The position numbers were made by a program, and so were the translations under genes. A stretch of DNA of 64,000 nt from Bacillus sp. AFS055030 (lineage in GTDB: Bacteria > Bacillota > Bacilli > Bacillales > Bacillaceae_G): positions 186,001 through 250,000 of the forward strand of contig NZ_NUGT01000020.1 in the NCBI RefSeq assembly GCF_002574545.1, given 5' to 3'. Below the pieces are notes generated by a model. It searched no databases. It had not been told where the DNA came from and saw only the letters and a program-made list of their open reading frames with translations. Positions 1 to 8,920 of this stretch are shown here, in pieces. Positions within the stretch are counted from its first letter, which is position 1. The number at the start of each line of letters is the position of its first letter.

Positions 1-229
1 TTTTTCCGCCTAAACGGCCAAGTTTTTTCGTGTCACCAACACTTGCAACACCTACAATAATACTTGAAACAACGATTGGTATTACAATCATTTTAATCAG
101 ACGTAAAAAGATGTCTCCGATTGGTTGTAAGTAATCAGCAACCTTTGGATTTCCATAAAAAATTGCGCCCACAATGATCCCGATCACAAGACCAATTAAT
201 ATTTGCCAAGCTAAGCCAATTTTTTTCAT
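1..229 (-). CDS. gltT: Sodium/proton-glutamate (dicarboxylate) symporter, N-terminal part
   Basis: Only the first 76 codons lie in the window; the gene runs off the left edge. The start is the ATG at 227-229, preceded by GGGGGA in the coding sense. The peptide begins MKKIGLAWQILIGLVIGIIV and contains FLRLIKMIVIPIVVSSIIVG, the first helices and the conserved Arg-Leu-Ile-Lys-Met segment of the DAACS (GltT/GltP) family. It closely resembles B. subtilis GltT from memory. Known members import glutamate, aspartate or C4-dicarboxylates with cations across the cytoplasmic membrane. The exact substrate cannot be told from this fragment. Confidence 0.85.
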   Translation of the reverse strand, partial: MKKIGLAWQILIGLVIGIIVGAIFYGNPKVADYLQPIGDIFLRLIKMIVIPIVVSSIIVGVASVGDTKKLGRLGGK

Positions 230-758
230 AATAAAAGTCCCCCTTTTAGTAGAATTTTGCCAAGTTTTTTAATTTACTAAAAATAACAAAACCATTTTAA
301 TTTTTAAAACGGTTTAAGCACAACTTGGCTTGAGTATGTTATCGATGGAACTCTTATAAATTACCCATCATTTCCATAATTTGCTTTTTTGATTATATTC
401 AGAATTTATAAACAAAAAAGGCTATTAAAAACAGTAGAAAAGAAATCATTACGATTTCAATTTTACTATATTTTCCATATTTCTATCATGGCACATTACA
501 ATTTTACTAAAAAACTGAGATTTTGACAAATTTCTCTTTCGTTTTTTTAATTACTTTTTAATTTTTAACCAAATAATTACATATAATTGATTTAAAGTTG
601 AAGGAACAATTCATATAAAACCACTTTGTTTACGATAAATTAAGAAGAAAAAAGTTAAATATTATCAAGACTTTTATTTACGAATCAGTCGGTTTTGTTT
701 ATGATATAAGATGAATAATTTGGAAGTTTAATTTATTTTTTAATAATTAATGAAACTG
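230..758. other. AT-rich intergenic region between gltT and zwf
   Basis: I see no gene here. It must hold the gltT promoter on the minus strand and is extremely AT-rich. A weak inverted repeat around 287-315 (AAACC...GGTTT) lies upstream of gltT and could be an operator, but nothing decisive supports that. Confidence 0.4.
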
Positions 759-775
759 CTTTCAAGATATTTTTT

Positions 776-805
776 TTGAAAGTGATTTTACATATTTTGT
801 ATAAT
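776..805 (+). promoter_or_regulatory. Sigma-A promoter of zwf (first copy) inside an inverted repeat
   Basis: TTGAAA (776-781) and TATAAT (800-805) are separated by 18 bases, a near-consensus sigma-A promoter about 60 bases before the zwf start. The -35 box is the right arm of an inverted repeat CTTTCAA (759-765) / TTGAAAG (776-782), so a protein bound to the dyad would cover the -35 region. Confidence 0.6.
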
Positions 806-865
806 CAGTCTTGATTATTACTAAAATAAGTTAGTAATTTAAGTTTAAGAAGTGAGGTAAATTAA

Positions 866-2365
866 TTGAAAACTAAAGTAAACCCAAAAGCAGTTATTGT
901 TATTTTTGGAGCGACAGGAGACCTAGCAAAAAGAAAGCTTTTCATTTCAATATATAGATTATTTTTAAGTCAAAAAATTGATGAAGGTTTTGCGGTTGTA
1001 GGTGTAGGTAGAAGACCTTGGTCTAACGATGAGTTTCGTGAAACTGTAAAAAAATCAATAAAATCTATTGCTTCATCTGAGACTGAAATTGAAAGCTTCT
1101 TATCTCATTTTTATTACCACCAATTTGAAGTATTAGAACCATCTTCTTATATCGAATTAGGAAATTTATTAACAAACTTGGATAACCATTATGAAATTCC
1201 TGGTAATCGTGTTTTCTTCTTAGCAATGGCACCAGAGTTTTTCGGAACAATTGCTAAACAGTTGAAACAAAATGGCTTGGCTGATACGGAAGGTTGGAGT
1301 CGAATTGTCATCGAAAAACCATTTGGACATGATTTACCAAGTGCAATGGAATTGAATAATGAAATTCGTGAAGCATTTTCTGAAGATCAAATCTACCGTA
1401 TCGACCATTACTTAGGTAAAGAAATGGTTCAAAATATTGAAGTAATCCGTTTTGCTAATGCAATGTTTGAACCACTATGGAATAATCGATTTATTTCGAA
1501 TATCCAAATTACTTCTAGTGAAATTCTTGGTGTTGAGGACCGTGGTAAGTATTATGAGAACTCTGGAGCTTTAAAAGATATGGTTCAAAATCATATGCTT
1601 CAAGTGGCAGCACTTCTTGCTATGGAACCTCCAATTAAATTAACAACAGAAGAAATTCGTAGTGAAAAAGTGAAAGTATTTAAAGCACTTCGAAAAATTG
1701 ATGAAACTGAAGTAAAAGATTACTTTGTTCGTGGTCAATATGATGCTGGTGTTATAAACGGTGAAGAAGTTCCTTCATATAGAAATGAGAACAATGTAGA
1801 CCCTGAGTCTCAAACTGAAACATTTGTAGCGGGTAAACTTTTTATCGATAATTTTAGATGGGCAGGTGTTCCATTCTATATTCGAACTGGTAAAAGAATG
1901 GCGACAAAATCTACTAAGATTATCGTTCAGTTCTCAGATATACCGATGAATCTTTATTACAATACAAAAGAGACGATGTCTCCGAATTTATTAATTATAC
2001 ATATTCAACCTGACGAAGGGATTACATTGCAGTTAAATGCAAAAAGATCTGGCTCAGATGAAGGTTACACAAAGCCAATTCAATTAACATTTAATAATAA
2101 TTGCGTTGATTGTATTAATACACCTGAAGCTTATGAGCGATTAATTTATGATTGTATGCTAGGTGATGGTACAAACTTTACTCATTGGGATGAAGTAAAA
2201 TATTCTTGGAGCTTTGTTGATGTGATCACAAAAGCTTGGGATAAAAATTTAGCACCACTTACAACTTATAGTGCTGGATCAATGGGTCCAGACGAAGCTG
2301 ATACTTTATTGACAGTTGATGGTCATAAATGGTGGCCAGTTACTGATCGATTAAATGAAAATTAA
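866..2365 (+). CDS. zwf: Glucose-6-phosphate 1-dehydrogenase (first copy)
   Basis: This 499-residue protein oxidises glucose 6-phosphate to 6-phosphogluconolactone, the first step of the oxidative pentose phosphate pathway, in the cytoplasm. Visible motifs are the nucleotide-binding GATGDLAKRK (residues 15-24), the active-site RIDHYLGK (His181, Lys185) and the catalytic His in QNHMLQ (about 242). Length is normal for the family. The start is TTG at 866 with GTGAGG just upstream. It converges on gndA across a shared terminator and has its own promoter. A second zwf lies at 18845-20356, so this is one of two paralogues. Confidence 0.93.
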   Translation: MKTKVNPKAVIVIFGATGDLAKRKLFISIYRLFLSQKIDEGFAVVGVGRRPWSNDEFRETVKKSIKSIASSETEIESFLSHFYYHQFEVLEPSSYIELGNLLTNLDNHYEIPGNRVFFLAMAPEFFGTIAKQLKQNGLADTEGWSRIVIEKPFGHDLPSAMELNNEIREAFSEDQIYRIDHYLGKEMVQNIEVIRFANAMFEPLWNNRFISNIQITSSEILGVEDRGKYYENSGALKDMVQNHMLQVAALLAMEPPIKLTTEEIRSEKVKVFKALRKIDETEVKDYFVRGQYDAGVINGEEVPSYRNENNVDPESQTETFVAGKLFIDNFRWAGVPFYIRTGKRMATKSTKIIVQFSDIPMNLYYNTKETMSPNLLIIHIQPDEGITLQLNAKRSGSDEGYTKPIQLTFNNNCVDCINTPEAYERLIYDCMLGDGTNFTHWDEVKYSWSFVDVITKAWDKNLAPLTTYSAGSMGPDEADTLLTVDGHKWWPVTDRLNEN

Positions 2366-2366
2366 T

Positions 2367-2406
2367 AAAAAGTTCCCCCCTCATCAAATCGAGGGGGGAA
2401 CTTTTT
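2367..2406. terminator. Bidirectional terminator between zwf and gndA
   Basis: AGTTCCCCCCTC (2371-2382) pairs perfectly with GAGGGGGGAACT (2391-2402) around an 8-base loop. The stem is flanked by A and T runs on both sides, so it can end both converging genes. Confidence 0.9.
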
Positions 2407-2421
2407 ATTTCAATCTTTAAA

Positions 2422-3828
2422 TTATGTCCACTGAGTATGGAACTTACCTTCTTTATCAATTCGTTCATAAGTATGTGCACCAAAATAATCTCTTTGTGCT
2501 TGAATTAAATTTGCAGGAAGTGTTTCTGTACGGTAACTATCAAAATAAGCTAATGCAGCAGAGAAACATGGAATTGGTACTCCAGCTTCAATTGCTACTA
2601 CGCTAATTTTACGTAATGCACCTTGATAACTTTCTACGATTTCTTTGAAATATGGATCAAGCAATAAGTTAGAAAGATTAGCATCTAAATCATATGCTTC
2701 CTTAATTTTTTGTAAGAAGGCTGCTCGGATAATACATCCACCTCTGAAAATCATCGCTATATCACCATATTGTAAATCCCAGTTATACTCATCAGATGCA
2801 GCTCTTAATTGAGCAAATCCTTGAGCATATGAACAAATTTTACTCATATAAAGGGCTTTACGGACATCTTCAATCAGTTGCTTTTTATCACCATTATATG
2901 TACTAGTTGATGGACCAGATAATAATTTACTTGCTTTTACTCTTTCATCTTTCATTGCAGAAATAAAACGTGCAAATACAGACTCCGTTATAATAGAAGT
3001 AGGTACGCCTAAATCAAGCGTGCTTTGGCTTGTCCATTTTCCTGTACCTTTTTGTCCTGCTTTATCTAAAATAACGTCTACAAGTGGTTTACCAGTTTCT
3101 TCGTCTGTTTTCGTAAAGATATCGGCTGTAATTTCAATTAAATAACTATCAAGTTCACCCTTATTCCAATCACTAAACACACGGTGTAATTCTTCAGCAC
3201 TTAAGCCCAGTACATTTTTTAATAAAAAGTAAGCTTCTGAGATTAATTGCATATCACCATATTCAATTCCATTATGAACCATTTTCACGTAATGACCTGC
3301 ACCATCTGGGCCTATATATGTTGTACAAGGCTCATTATTCACTTTTGCAGAAATCGCTTCAAAAATTGGTTTAACTAGTTCAAATGCTTCTTTTTGTCCA
3401 CCAGGCATAATTGAAGGTCCTTTTAAAGCCCCCTCTTCTCCTCCTGAAACACCTGTTCCAATAAAATGAATTCCGCTATCAGAAAGCATTTTGTTTCGTC
3501 TTTGAGTGTCTTTATAGTATGTATTTCCGCCATCAATTAAAATATCACCTTGGTCAAGATGAGGTAATAACATTTCAATTGTTGAATCTGTTGGGGCACC
3601 TGCTTTTACCATTATCAAAATTTTTCTAGGTGTTTCAAGAGAATTTACAAATTCTTCAATTGAAAATGCACCAACTACATTTTTACCTTCTGCTTCTTTT
3701 AAAAATTCTTCTGTTTTTTCAACTGATCGGTTATAAACAGAAATTGAGAAACCTCTACTTTCAATATTTAAAGCTAGGTTTTTTCCCATTACTGCTAATC
3801 CAATTACGCCTATTTGTTGTTTAGCCAA
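2422..3828 (-). CDS. gndA: 6-phosphogluconate dehydrogenase, decarboxylating, NADP type
   Basis: The 468-residue enzyme converts 6-phosphogluconate to ribulose 5-phosphate, CO2 and NADPH. The N-terminal Rossmann motif [13 protein letters not shown] is followed by VYNRS; the Asn33-Arg34 pair after strand beta-2 is the usual NADP-binding signature. The substrate-site motif SGGEEGA and the catalytic segment [13 protein letters not shown] are present. Length matches the long, dimeric GndA family. The start is TTG (3826-3828) with AAAGGA 9 bases upstream. It faces zwf. A shorter, NAD-type 6PGDH is encoded at 15864-16757. Confidence 0.93.
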   Translation of the reverse strand: MAKQQIGVIGLAVMGKNLALNIESRGFSISVYNRSVEKTEEFLKEAEGKNVVGAFSIEEFVNSLETPRKILIMVKAGAPTDSTIEMLLPHLDQGDILIDGGNTYYKDTQRRNKMLSDSGIHFIGTGVSGGEEGALKGPSIMPGGQKEAFELVKPIFEAISAKVNNEPCTTYIGPDGAGHYVKMVHNGIEYGDMQLISEAYFLLKNVLGLSAEELHRVFSDWNKGELDSYLIEITADIFTKTDEETGKPLVDVILDKAGQKGTGKWTSQSTLDLGVPTSIITESVFARFISAMKDERVKASKLLSGPSTSTYNGDKKQLIEDVRKALYMSKICSYAQGFAQLRAASDEYNWDLQYGDIAMIFRGGCIIRAAFLQKIKEAYDLDANLSNLLLDPYFKEIVESYQGALRKISVVAIEAGVPIPCFSAALAYFDSYRTETLPANLIQAQRDYFGAHTYERIDKEGKFHTQWT

Positions 3829-4077
3829 TTCAATTAGTCCTTTCTAATTAAAAATTTGCAAGGGTTTTCAAATTAAAAAATTGTAAAATATTTACTCTCT
3901 TTAATATATCCTCCGATTAGTTATGCTATCCTGTAAAATAGTCAAAAGACTAACCAAGCAAAATCCTTGCATACCATAAACTTAAGGTCAATAATGATAT
4001 TAACATAACAAGCGCGATGAATAAATGTAAACATGATCTAGACATTAAAATTTCATAATTTGAAAAGAAGTGAGACG

Positions 4078-5187
4078 ATGATAAAAAATTACAAGAATAA
4101 TAAATGGACCCAACTTTTATTTACTTTAACCATTGCAATAATCGGTGGATTTTTATTTCAATCGATTAATCTACCAATACCTTGGCTCCTTGGACCAATG
4201 TTTTTTGTCCTTATACTTTCTAAAATAAAAGGGATTAAATTGTATTGGCCAAGTAAAATTCGAGATACAGCCATGATCATAATCGGCTACACAATTGGGC
4301 TATCATTTACAGCCTCTACCTTTATTCAAATCGGTCATCAAATAACTTCTATGATTTTGATGACCTTTTTACTCATCCTTTTTACAATTACAATTTCAAT
4401 CATCATTTCAAAAGTATTTAAAATACATTATCCAACTGTATTGCTAGGTAGCATTCCTGGTGGCCTTAGCCAAATGATTGCTCTAGCAGAAGAAATTAAA
4501 GATATTGACTTTACAATTGTCACTTTCTTACAAATTTCCAGGCTAATGATGATTATTTTTATGGTCCCATTATTAATTTTCAGTCCTTTTTTTAATGTAC
4601 ATAAAAGTTCAATTTCAGAAGCCATTCAACACACTTCAGCTAGCTGGCATGGCTTATATCCAAACATCATAATTTTTGCTATTTTTTGTACATTACTTGG
4701 AATATTAGGGAAGAAAATAAATTTTCCAACAGCATTACTTTTAGGACCAATGATTGCTACCATTATCCTTAATTTATCTGGACTCCATGGACCTGCATTA
4801 CCATCTGTTATTCTAGATTGCTCTCAGCTGATGATGGGAAGTTATATTGGCTTATTATTAAAACCAGAAAACTTAAATAACAAATTAAAGATCATTTTCG
4901 TTTCAATCTTAAGTGGTATCATTTTATTAACATTTTCACTTTTATCTAGTCTATTTTTAACACATATTCACACCATTGATCTAATCAGTGCCTTACTAAG
5001 CTTAGCTCCCGGTGGAATGGATCAAATGGCATTAATTGCGAAAGAAGTAGATGCAGATATAACTGTCATCATGTGTTATCAACTATTCAGAACATTATTC
5101 ATATTTATCGTAGTACCCTATTTACTAAGATATATTTTTAGGGCAAAAATCCAAGAAAGTAACTTAAAACGAATAAGTAACGAATAA
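4078..5187 (+). CDS. AbrB-family integral membrane protein
   Basis: The 369-residue product is very hydrophobic with about ten membrane segments and two similar halves, each carrying a GxxLxxxxxPxPWLLGPM-like or LLGPMIA motif (PWLLGPM near the N-terminus and LLLGPMIATII after the middle) and a PGG motif (GSIPGGLSQM and LAPGGMDQM). This duplicated architecture is that of the PF05145 membrane family, historically named AbrB or putative ammonia monooxygenase. It is unrelated to the DNA-binding AbrB, and no transport substrate is firmly known. I chose ATG 4078 because GAAGTGAG precedes it; a TTG at 4060 is in frame but has no ribosome site. Confidence 0.8.
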   Translation: MIKNYKNNKWTQLLFTLTIAIIGGFLFQSINLPIPWLLGPMFFVLILSKIKGIKLYWPSKIRDTAMIIIGYTIGLSFTASTFIQIGHQITSMILMTFLLILFTITISIIISKVFKIHYPTVLLGSIPGGLSQMIALAEEIKDIDFTIVTFLQISRLMMIIFMVPLLIFSPFFNVHKSSISEAIQHTSASWHGLYPNIIIFAIFCTLLGILGKKINFPTALLLGPMIATIILNLSGLHGPALPSVILDCSQLMMGSYIGLLLKPENLNNKLKIIFVSILSGIILLTFSLLSSLFLTHIHTIDLISALLSLAPGGMDQMALIAKEVDADITVIMCYQLFRTLFIFIVVPYLLRYIFRAKIQESNLKRISNE

Positions 5188-5188
5188 A

Positions 5189-5222
5189 AAAAAGCAAGGA
5201 ATATAAACGTTCCTTGCTTTTT
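5189..5222. terminator. Bidirectional terminator
   Basis: AAAGCAAGGAA (5191-5201) pairs with TTCCTTGCTTT (5210-5220) around an 8-base loop, with A and T runs outside. It separates the converging AbrB-family gene and SDR gene and touches the SDR stop codon. Confidence 0.85.
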
Positions 5223-5967
5223 ACTCTTCATAAATCATTTTTCTAGTCATTCCACCATCAATTATGATATTTTGACCATTTATAAAGTTATTTTCTGGAT
5301 CAGCTAGATAAATACAAGCTTTCGCTATATCCTCAGGCTTACCTACTCGATTTGACCAATGTTGAGTATGATCAGTTTCTTTTAATTGTTCATTTTCGTC
5401 AACTTGTATCCATCCAGGGCTAATGCAGTTTACTGTTATACCATTTGGCTGAAGCGTTGCAGCTAATGAATGGGTAATTGATACAATTCCACCTTTTGAT
5501 GCTGCATAAGCTTCTGAATTTGGCTCTGACATGATCGCTCTTGTTGATGCCATATTTATGATTCTCGCACCATTATTCATCACTTTGGCAGCTTCTCTAG
5601 ATGAAATAAAAACGCTCCTTAAATTTGTATTTATTACTTTATCCCATTCATTTGTTGATAAACTCAAAAATGGCTTAAAAGCTGAAATTCCTGCATTATT
5701 TATTAAAATATCAAGCTTACCAACTTGATCAATGACTGTGCCAATTAGATTGATAATGTCCCCTTCTATACTAACATCCGTCTTAAAGAATATTGCTCTC
5801 CCACCGTTTTCTTCAATTCTCTTTACAACACTATTACCATTTATCTCATCAACATCCGCTATAAAAACAATTGCTCCTAATCTTCCAAATGCAATTGCAA
5901 TACCCTCTCCAATTCCATTTGCACCACCTGTGATAATAATTGATTTCCCTTTAAATTTTTCCTTCAA
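5221..5967 (-). CDS. Short-chain dehydrogenase/reductase
   Basis: The 248-residue protein is a classical SDR: TGGANGIGEG cofactor motif (about 14-23), ADVD after beta-2 (an Asp, which favours NAD), NNAG, catalytic Ser in NMASTRA, and YAASK (Tyr and Lys). The C-terminal PEDIAKACIYLADPENNFINGQNIIIDGG is typical of the family. The substrate is unknown. The start is TTG (5965-5967) with AGAGGT upstream; the nearby ATG is out of frame. The next upstream gene is a MarR regulator read in the same direction but separated by a terminator, so co-regulation is possible but not shown. Confidence 0.85.
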   Translation of the reverse strand: MKEKFKGKSIIITGGANGIGEGIAIAFGRLGAIVFIADVDEINGNSVVKRIEENGGRAIFFKTDVSIEGDIINLIGTVIDQVGKLDILINNAGISAFKPFLSLSTNEWDKVINTNLRSVFISSREAAKVMNNGARIINMASTRAIMSEPNSEAYAASKGGIVSITHSLAATLQPNGITVNCISPGWIQVDENEQLKETDHTQHWSNRVGKPEDIAKACIYLADPENNFINGQNIIIDGGMTRKMIYEE

Positions 5968-6020
5968 TTTTCATACCTCTTTTTAAAATTAGTCTATTAT
6001 TATTATTTCCACCCTTTACA

Positions 6021-6048
6021 AAAAAAGCCGTCAAATGACATGACGGCT
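6021..6048 (-). terminator. Terminator of the MarR gene
   Basis: Read on the minus strand, AGCCGTCA pairs with TGACGGCT (6026-6033 with 6041-6048) and is followed by a run of T. Confidence 0.85.
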
Positions 6049-6079
6049 ATTAGTATGATTTAATTCGAACTAAGTTATC

Positions 6080-6529
6080 TCAACATTGAGGTTGATTATT
6101 ACTTAATCCAATTTTCTTTAATAAATAAATCAACATATCTTTTTCAACTGAATTTAACCTAGAAAATAAGCTATGAATCATTTCACTATGAGCTGGAAAG
6201 ATACAACTAATTACTCTTCTCCCCTCGTCAGTCAAAGCTGCAAAAATAACTCGTCGATCTGTTGGACAATGAATGCGTTTAATATATCCCCTTGACTCTA
6301 ATTTATCTAATACATACGTCATGTTTCCACTGGAGATTAAGATTCTTTTTCCAATTTGTTGAATTGGCTGATCTCCTTTATGATAAAGCAATTCTAGCAC
6401 TGCAAATTCAGTTAAATTCAAACCAAAACATTTGATATTATTAAAAGAAGCATCAGTCAAAAAACGATTTGCTTTACAAATTTCAGAAAATAATTGGAGC
6501 GAATTAGTTGAAATTTCATTTTCATCCAA
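6080..6529 (-). CDS. MarR-family transcriptional regulator, MhqR-like
   Basis: The 149-residue protein has the winged-helix layout of MarR: the recognition region around PIQQIGKRILISSGNMTYVLDKLESRGYIKR and the wing CPTDRRVIFAALTDEGRR, with dimerising helices at both ends. The sequence GLNLTEFAVLELLYHKGD resembles the MhqR subgroup, which senses quinones, but I cannot confirm this. There are Cys residues near 18, 33, 92 and the C-terminus; whether one senses redox is unknown. The start is TTG (6527-6529) with AAAGGGG 10 bases upstream. A palindrome at 6549-6568 just upstream suits autoregulation. Confidence 0.85.
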   Translation of the reverse strand: MDENEISTNSLQLFSEICKANRFLTDASFNNIKCFGLNLTEFAVLELLYHKGDQPIQQIGKRILISSGNMTYVLDKLESRGYIKRIHCPTDRRVIFAALTDEGRRVISCIFPAHSEMIHSLFSRLNSVEKDMLIYLLKKIGLSNNQPQC

Positions 6530-6548
6530 TCATATCAACCCCTTTCGA

Positions 6549-6568
6549 TTATCTTGAATTAAAGATAA
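6549..6568. promoter_or_regulatory. Candidate MarR operator upstream of the MarR gene
   Basis: TTATCTT (6549-6555) and AAGATAA (6562-6568) form a perfect dyad with a 6-base centre, giving ATCTTGAATTAAAGAT, a MarR/MhqR-type operator shape. A wider inverted repeat CTTTCGAT (6542-6549) / ATCGAAAG (6582-6589) encloses it. Binding by the adjacent regulator is inferred. Confidence 0.5.
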
Positions 6569-6689
6569 TTTTAAAGTATTTATCGAAAGTAGTCAATTTC
6601 GTAGTACAGACTATTTTAATAGAAAAATGACAATTGGTTTACATAATAATATTATTTGATTCACTTTCGAATCTCTTATTGAAGTATGT

Positions 6690-6812
6690 ATTCTGAACCT
6701 GTTTTTTAGGAACTAATTTTCTCATTTTTGCTGGTCTCCTTCCTCATGAACCTCTTTTGAGGAACTATATCTCCCATTTTTGCTGGTTTCCTTCCTTATG
6801 AACCTCCTCCAA
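6690..6812. repeat. Tandem intergenic repeat of about 52 bp (copy set A)
   Basis: Three diverged units share TGAACCT at 6694, 6747 and 6799 (spacing 53 and 52). Between them recur AGGAACTA and CTC(C)CATTTTTGCTGGTxTCCTTCC. The same kind of unit, with the same period and the CCTCATGAAC core, recurs at 44722-44930. The rest of the 6530-6940 gap shows no gene; a five-pair hairpin GACCA/TGGTC at 6885-6901 is too weak to call. Confidence 0.7.
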
Positions 6813-6940
6813 ATAACGATCTTATTTAGACTATATTGAAAAGGAAAATTGTGGGTATCCTAACTGTAAGCATCAAATGCATTAGACCACTTAAAATGGT
6901 CCTTTAGTAAGCGAGACATTTATATTTAGGACGTGAGATT

Positions 6941-8488
6941 ATGTCAGAGACAGATATGTCAAAATATGAGAAGAAAATTGTAGTTCGAAATATTCGTATG
7001 GAAGATATTAGTGAAATTATGAGTTTATCAAATCGTTGTTTTCCTGGGATGGAAGGATGGAAACGGGAACAATTAGAAAGTCATATTCGCATTTTTCCTG
7101 AAGGTCAGTTTTGTGTTGAGTATGAGGATAAAATTATTGGTTCTTGTTCAAGTTTAATGGTTGACTTTGACGAATATGATGACCAGCACACTTGGAACGT
7201 CATAACTGATAATGGTTATATTACAAATCATGATCCGAATGGATTTAATTTATATGGAATTGAAGTAATGGTTGATCCTGAATACCGTCGTATGAAAATT
7301 GGCCATCGTCTTTACGAAGCGAGAAAAGAGCTGGCTCGTCAATTAAATCTTCAAAGCATTATTATTGGTGGTCGTATTCCAAATTATCATAAATATAGAG
7401 ATGAAATGACACCAAGAGAATATGTAGCTGCAGTAGAAAAACACAGTATTTATGATCCTGTTTTATCATTTCAATTAATGGAAGGTTTTACAATTAAACG
7501 GATTAATACGCGTTATCTTCCGGATGATAAAGCATCAGATTCATTTGCCACTTTGATGGAATGGAGTAATATTGATTATCTTCCAAAATCTAAGCGGGTT
7601 TATCGCGCATCATTCCCAGTTCGAATTTGCGCAATACAATACATGATGAAAAAAATTGAATCATTCTCTGATTTTACGAAACAGATCGAGTATTATGTTG
7701 ACGTCGCCGCTGACTTCGGTTCGGATTTTGCTGTTTTCCCAGAGTTATTTACAACACAATTGATGTCTTTTCTAGAAGAAAAACGTCCCGATCAAGCTGT
7801 TCGTAGGCTTGCAACTTATACTGAGCAATACATTGAACTTTTTACAGAACTTGCTGTACGTTACAATGTCAATATAATTGGGGGCTCTCATTTCGTCGAG
7901 GAAGAAGGTAATATCTACAATGTTGCTTATTTATTTAGACGGGATGGTACGATTGAAAAGCAATTAAAAATTCACGCAACTCCTAATGAGAGAAAATGGT
8001 GGGGAATATCAGAAGGAAATGAAATCCATGTGTTTGATACAGACTGTGGAAAAATCGCAATTCAAATCTGTTACGATATCGAGTTTCCGGAACTTGCTCG
8101 AATTGCAGTTGATCAAGGAGCAAATATAATTTTCGTTCCATTTTGTACAGACGATCGCCAAGGTTATCTTCGTGTTCGTTATTGCGCTCAAGCAAGAGCA
8201 ATCGAGAACCAAGTATATACTTGTATCGCAGGAACAGTTGGTAACTTAACACATGTAGAGAACATGGACATTCAATATGCTCAATCCGGTATTTTCTCCC
8301 CTTCTGATTTTGGCTTCGCAAGAGATGGCATTGTTGGAGAATGTGATGCCAATGTTGATACGGTCGTAGTAGGAGATGTTGACCTTGAAAAATTAAGACG
8401 TTCACGAAATACAGGCTCAGTCCGTCAATTACGCGATCGCCGTCGTGATTTGTATCGAATTGAATTTAAGAATTTAAAGTTAGAATAA
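6941..8488 (+). CDS. yhcX: GNAT acetyltransferase fused to a carbon-nitrogen hydrolase (YhcX-like)
   Basis: The 515-residue protein joins an N-terminal GNAT domain (about 14-200, acetyl-CoA loop near VDPEYRRMKIGHRLYEA) to a nitrilase-superfamily amidase (about 225-500). The nitrilase triad is visible: Glu268 in VFPELF, Lys343 in QLKIH and Cys377 in QICYDIEFPE. Length and order match B. subtilis YhcX. Both substrates are unknown; the arrangement suggests acylation and C-N hydrolysis acting on related small molecules. The start is ATG 6941 with GGACGTGAG upstream. It stands alone, with its own terminator. Confidence 0.9.
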   Translation: MSETDMSKYEKKIVVRNIRMEDISEIMSLSNRCFPGMEGWKREQLESHIRIFPEGQFCVEYEDKIIGSCSSLMVDFDEYDDQHTWNVITDNGYITNHDPNGFNLYGIEVMVDPEYRRMKIGHRLYEARKELARQLNLQSIIIGGRIPNYHKYRDEMTPREYVAAVEKHSIYDPVLSFQLMEGFTIKRINTRYLPDDKASDSFATLMEWSNIDYLPKSKRVYRASFPVRICAIQYMMKKIESFSDFTKQIEYYVDVAADFGSDFAVFPELFTTQLMSFLEEKRPDQAVRRLATYTEQYIELFTELAVRYNVNIIGGSHFVEEEGNIYNVAYLFRRDGTIEKQLKIHATPNERKWWGISEGNEIHVFDTDCGKIAIQICYDIEFPELARIAVDQGANIIFVPFCTDDRQGYLRVRYCAQARAIENQVYTCIAGTVGNLTHVENMDIQYAQSGIFSPSDFGFARDGIVGECDANVDTVVVGDVDLEKLRRSRNTGSVRQLRDRRRDLYRIEFKNLKLE

Positions 8489-8520
8489 AGATCTTGATTA
8501 ATAAAAAATGATATTAAAAA

Positions 8521-8558
8521 TTAAGCTCAGCCTAATATAGTATGCTGAGCTTATTTTA
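8521..8558 (+). terminator. Terminator of the yhcX-like gene
   Basis: TAAGCTCAGC (8522-8531) pairs with GCTGAGCTTA (8544-8553) and is followed by TTTTATT. Confidence 0.85.
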
Positions 8559-8560
8559 TT

Positions 8561-8906
8561 ATGTAAATTCCTTTTTATTTAGGCACAAGTTTTACTATAT
8601 TCTACCAATACTATTAGACTCTTATCGTATTCTACTTTATTGTCTAATGGATTAAACAAATCAAACGATTACCCTTTGATCTATATAGAAATAATAATTT
8701 GACATATTTAGACACAAACGGAAACATCTACTATTCTAAAAAAATGTTAAACTGAGTAATTTTTACTAAATATCTTTAAAAAGCACAAATTTATGTACGG
8801 TTCCGTTTTTTTATGATATGTTTACATTATAATTTGATTATTCAGAAATAATTACAAATTTAAATTATCTGTCGAATTTTTATTTCTAATGAAATCTTTT
8901 AGCTAT
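8561..8906. other. AT-rich intergenic region before the nitroreductase
   Basis: No gene is seen. TATAAT at 8828-8833 is a likely -10 box for the nitroreductase; no good -35 box precedes it. A short dyad ACGGTTCCGT lies at about 8797-8806. Confidence 0.35.
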
Positions 8907-8920
8907 AAGGAGTGAAAGTT

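Noticed and set aside
287-315. Inverted repeat AAACC...GGTTT upstream of gltT as an operator
   Set aside because: It is short, AT-rich and imperfect, and no regulator or second copy supports it.
6841-6940. A possible T-box or riboswitch leader before the yhcX-like gene
   Set aside because: Only a five-pair hairpin is visible, with no T-box core sequence and no terminator-antiterminator pair.
7983-8405. A 140-codon minus-strand ORF inside the yhcX-like gene
   Set aside because: It lies opposite a strongly conserved nitrilase domain and has no ribosome site; it is a shadow of that gene.
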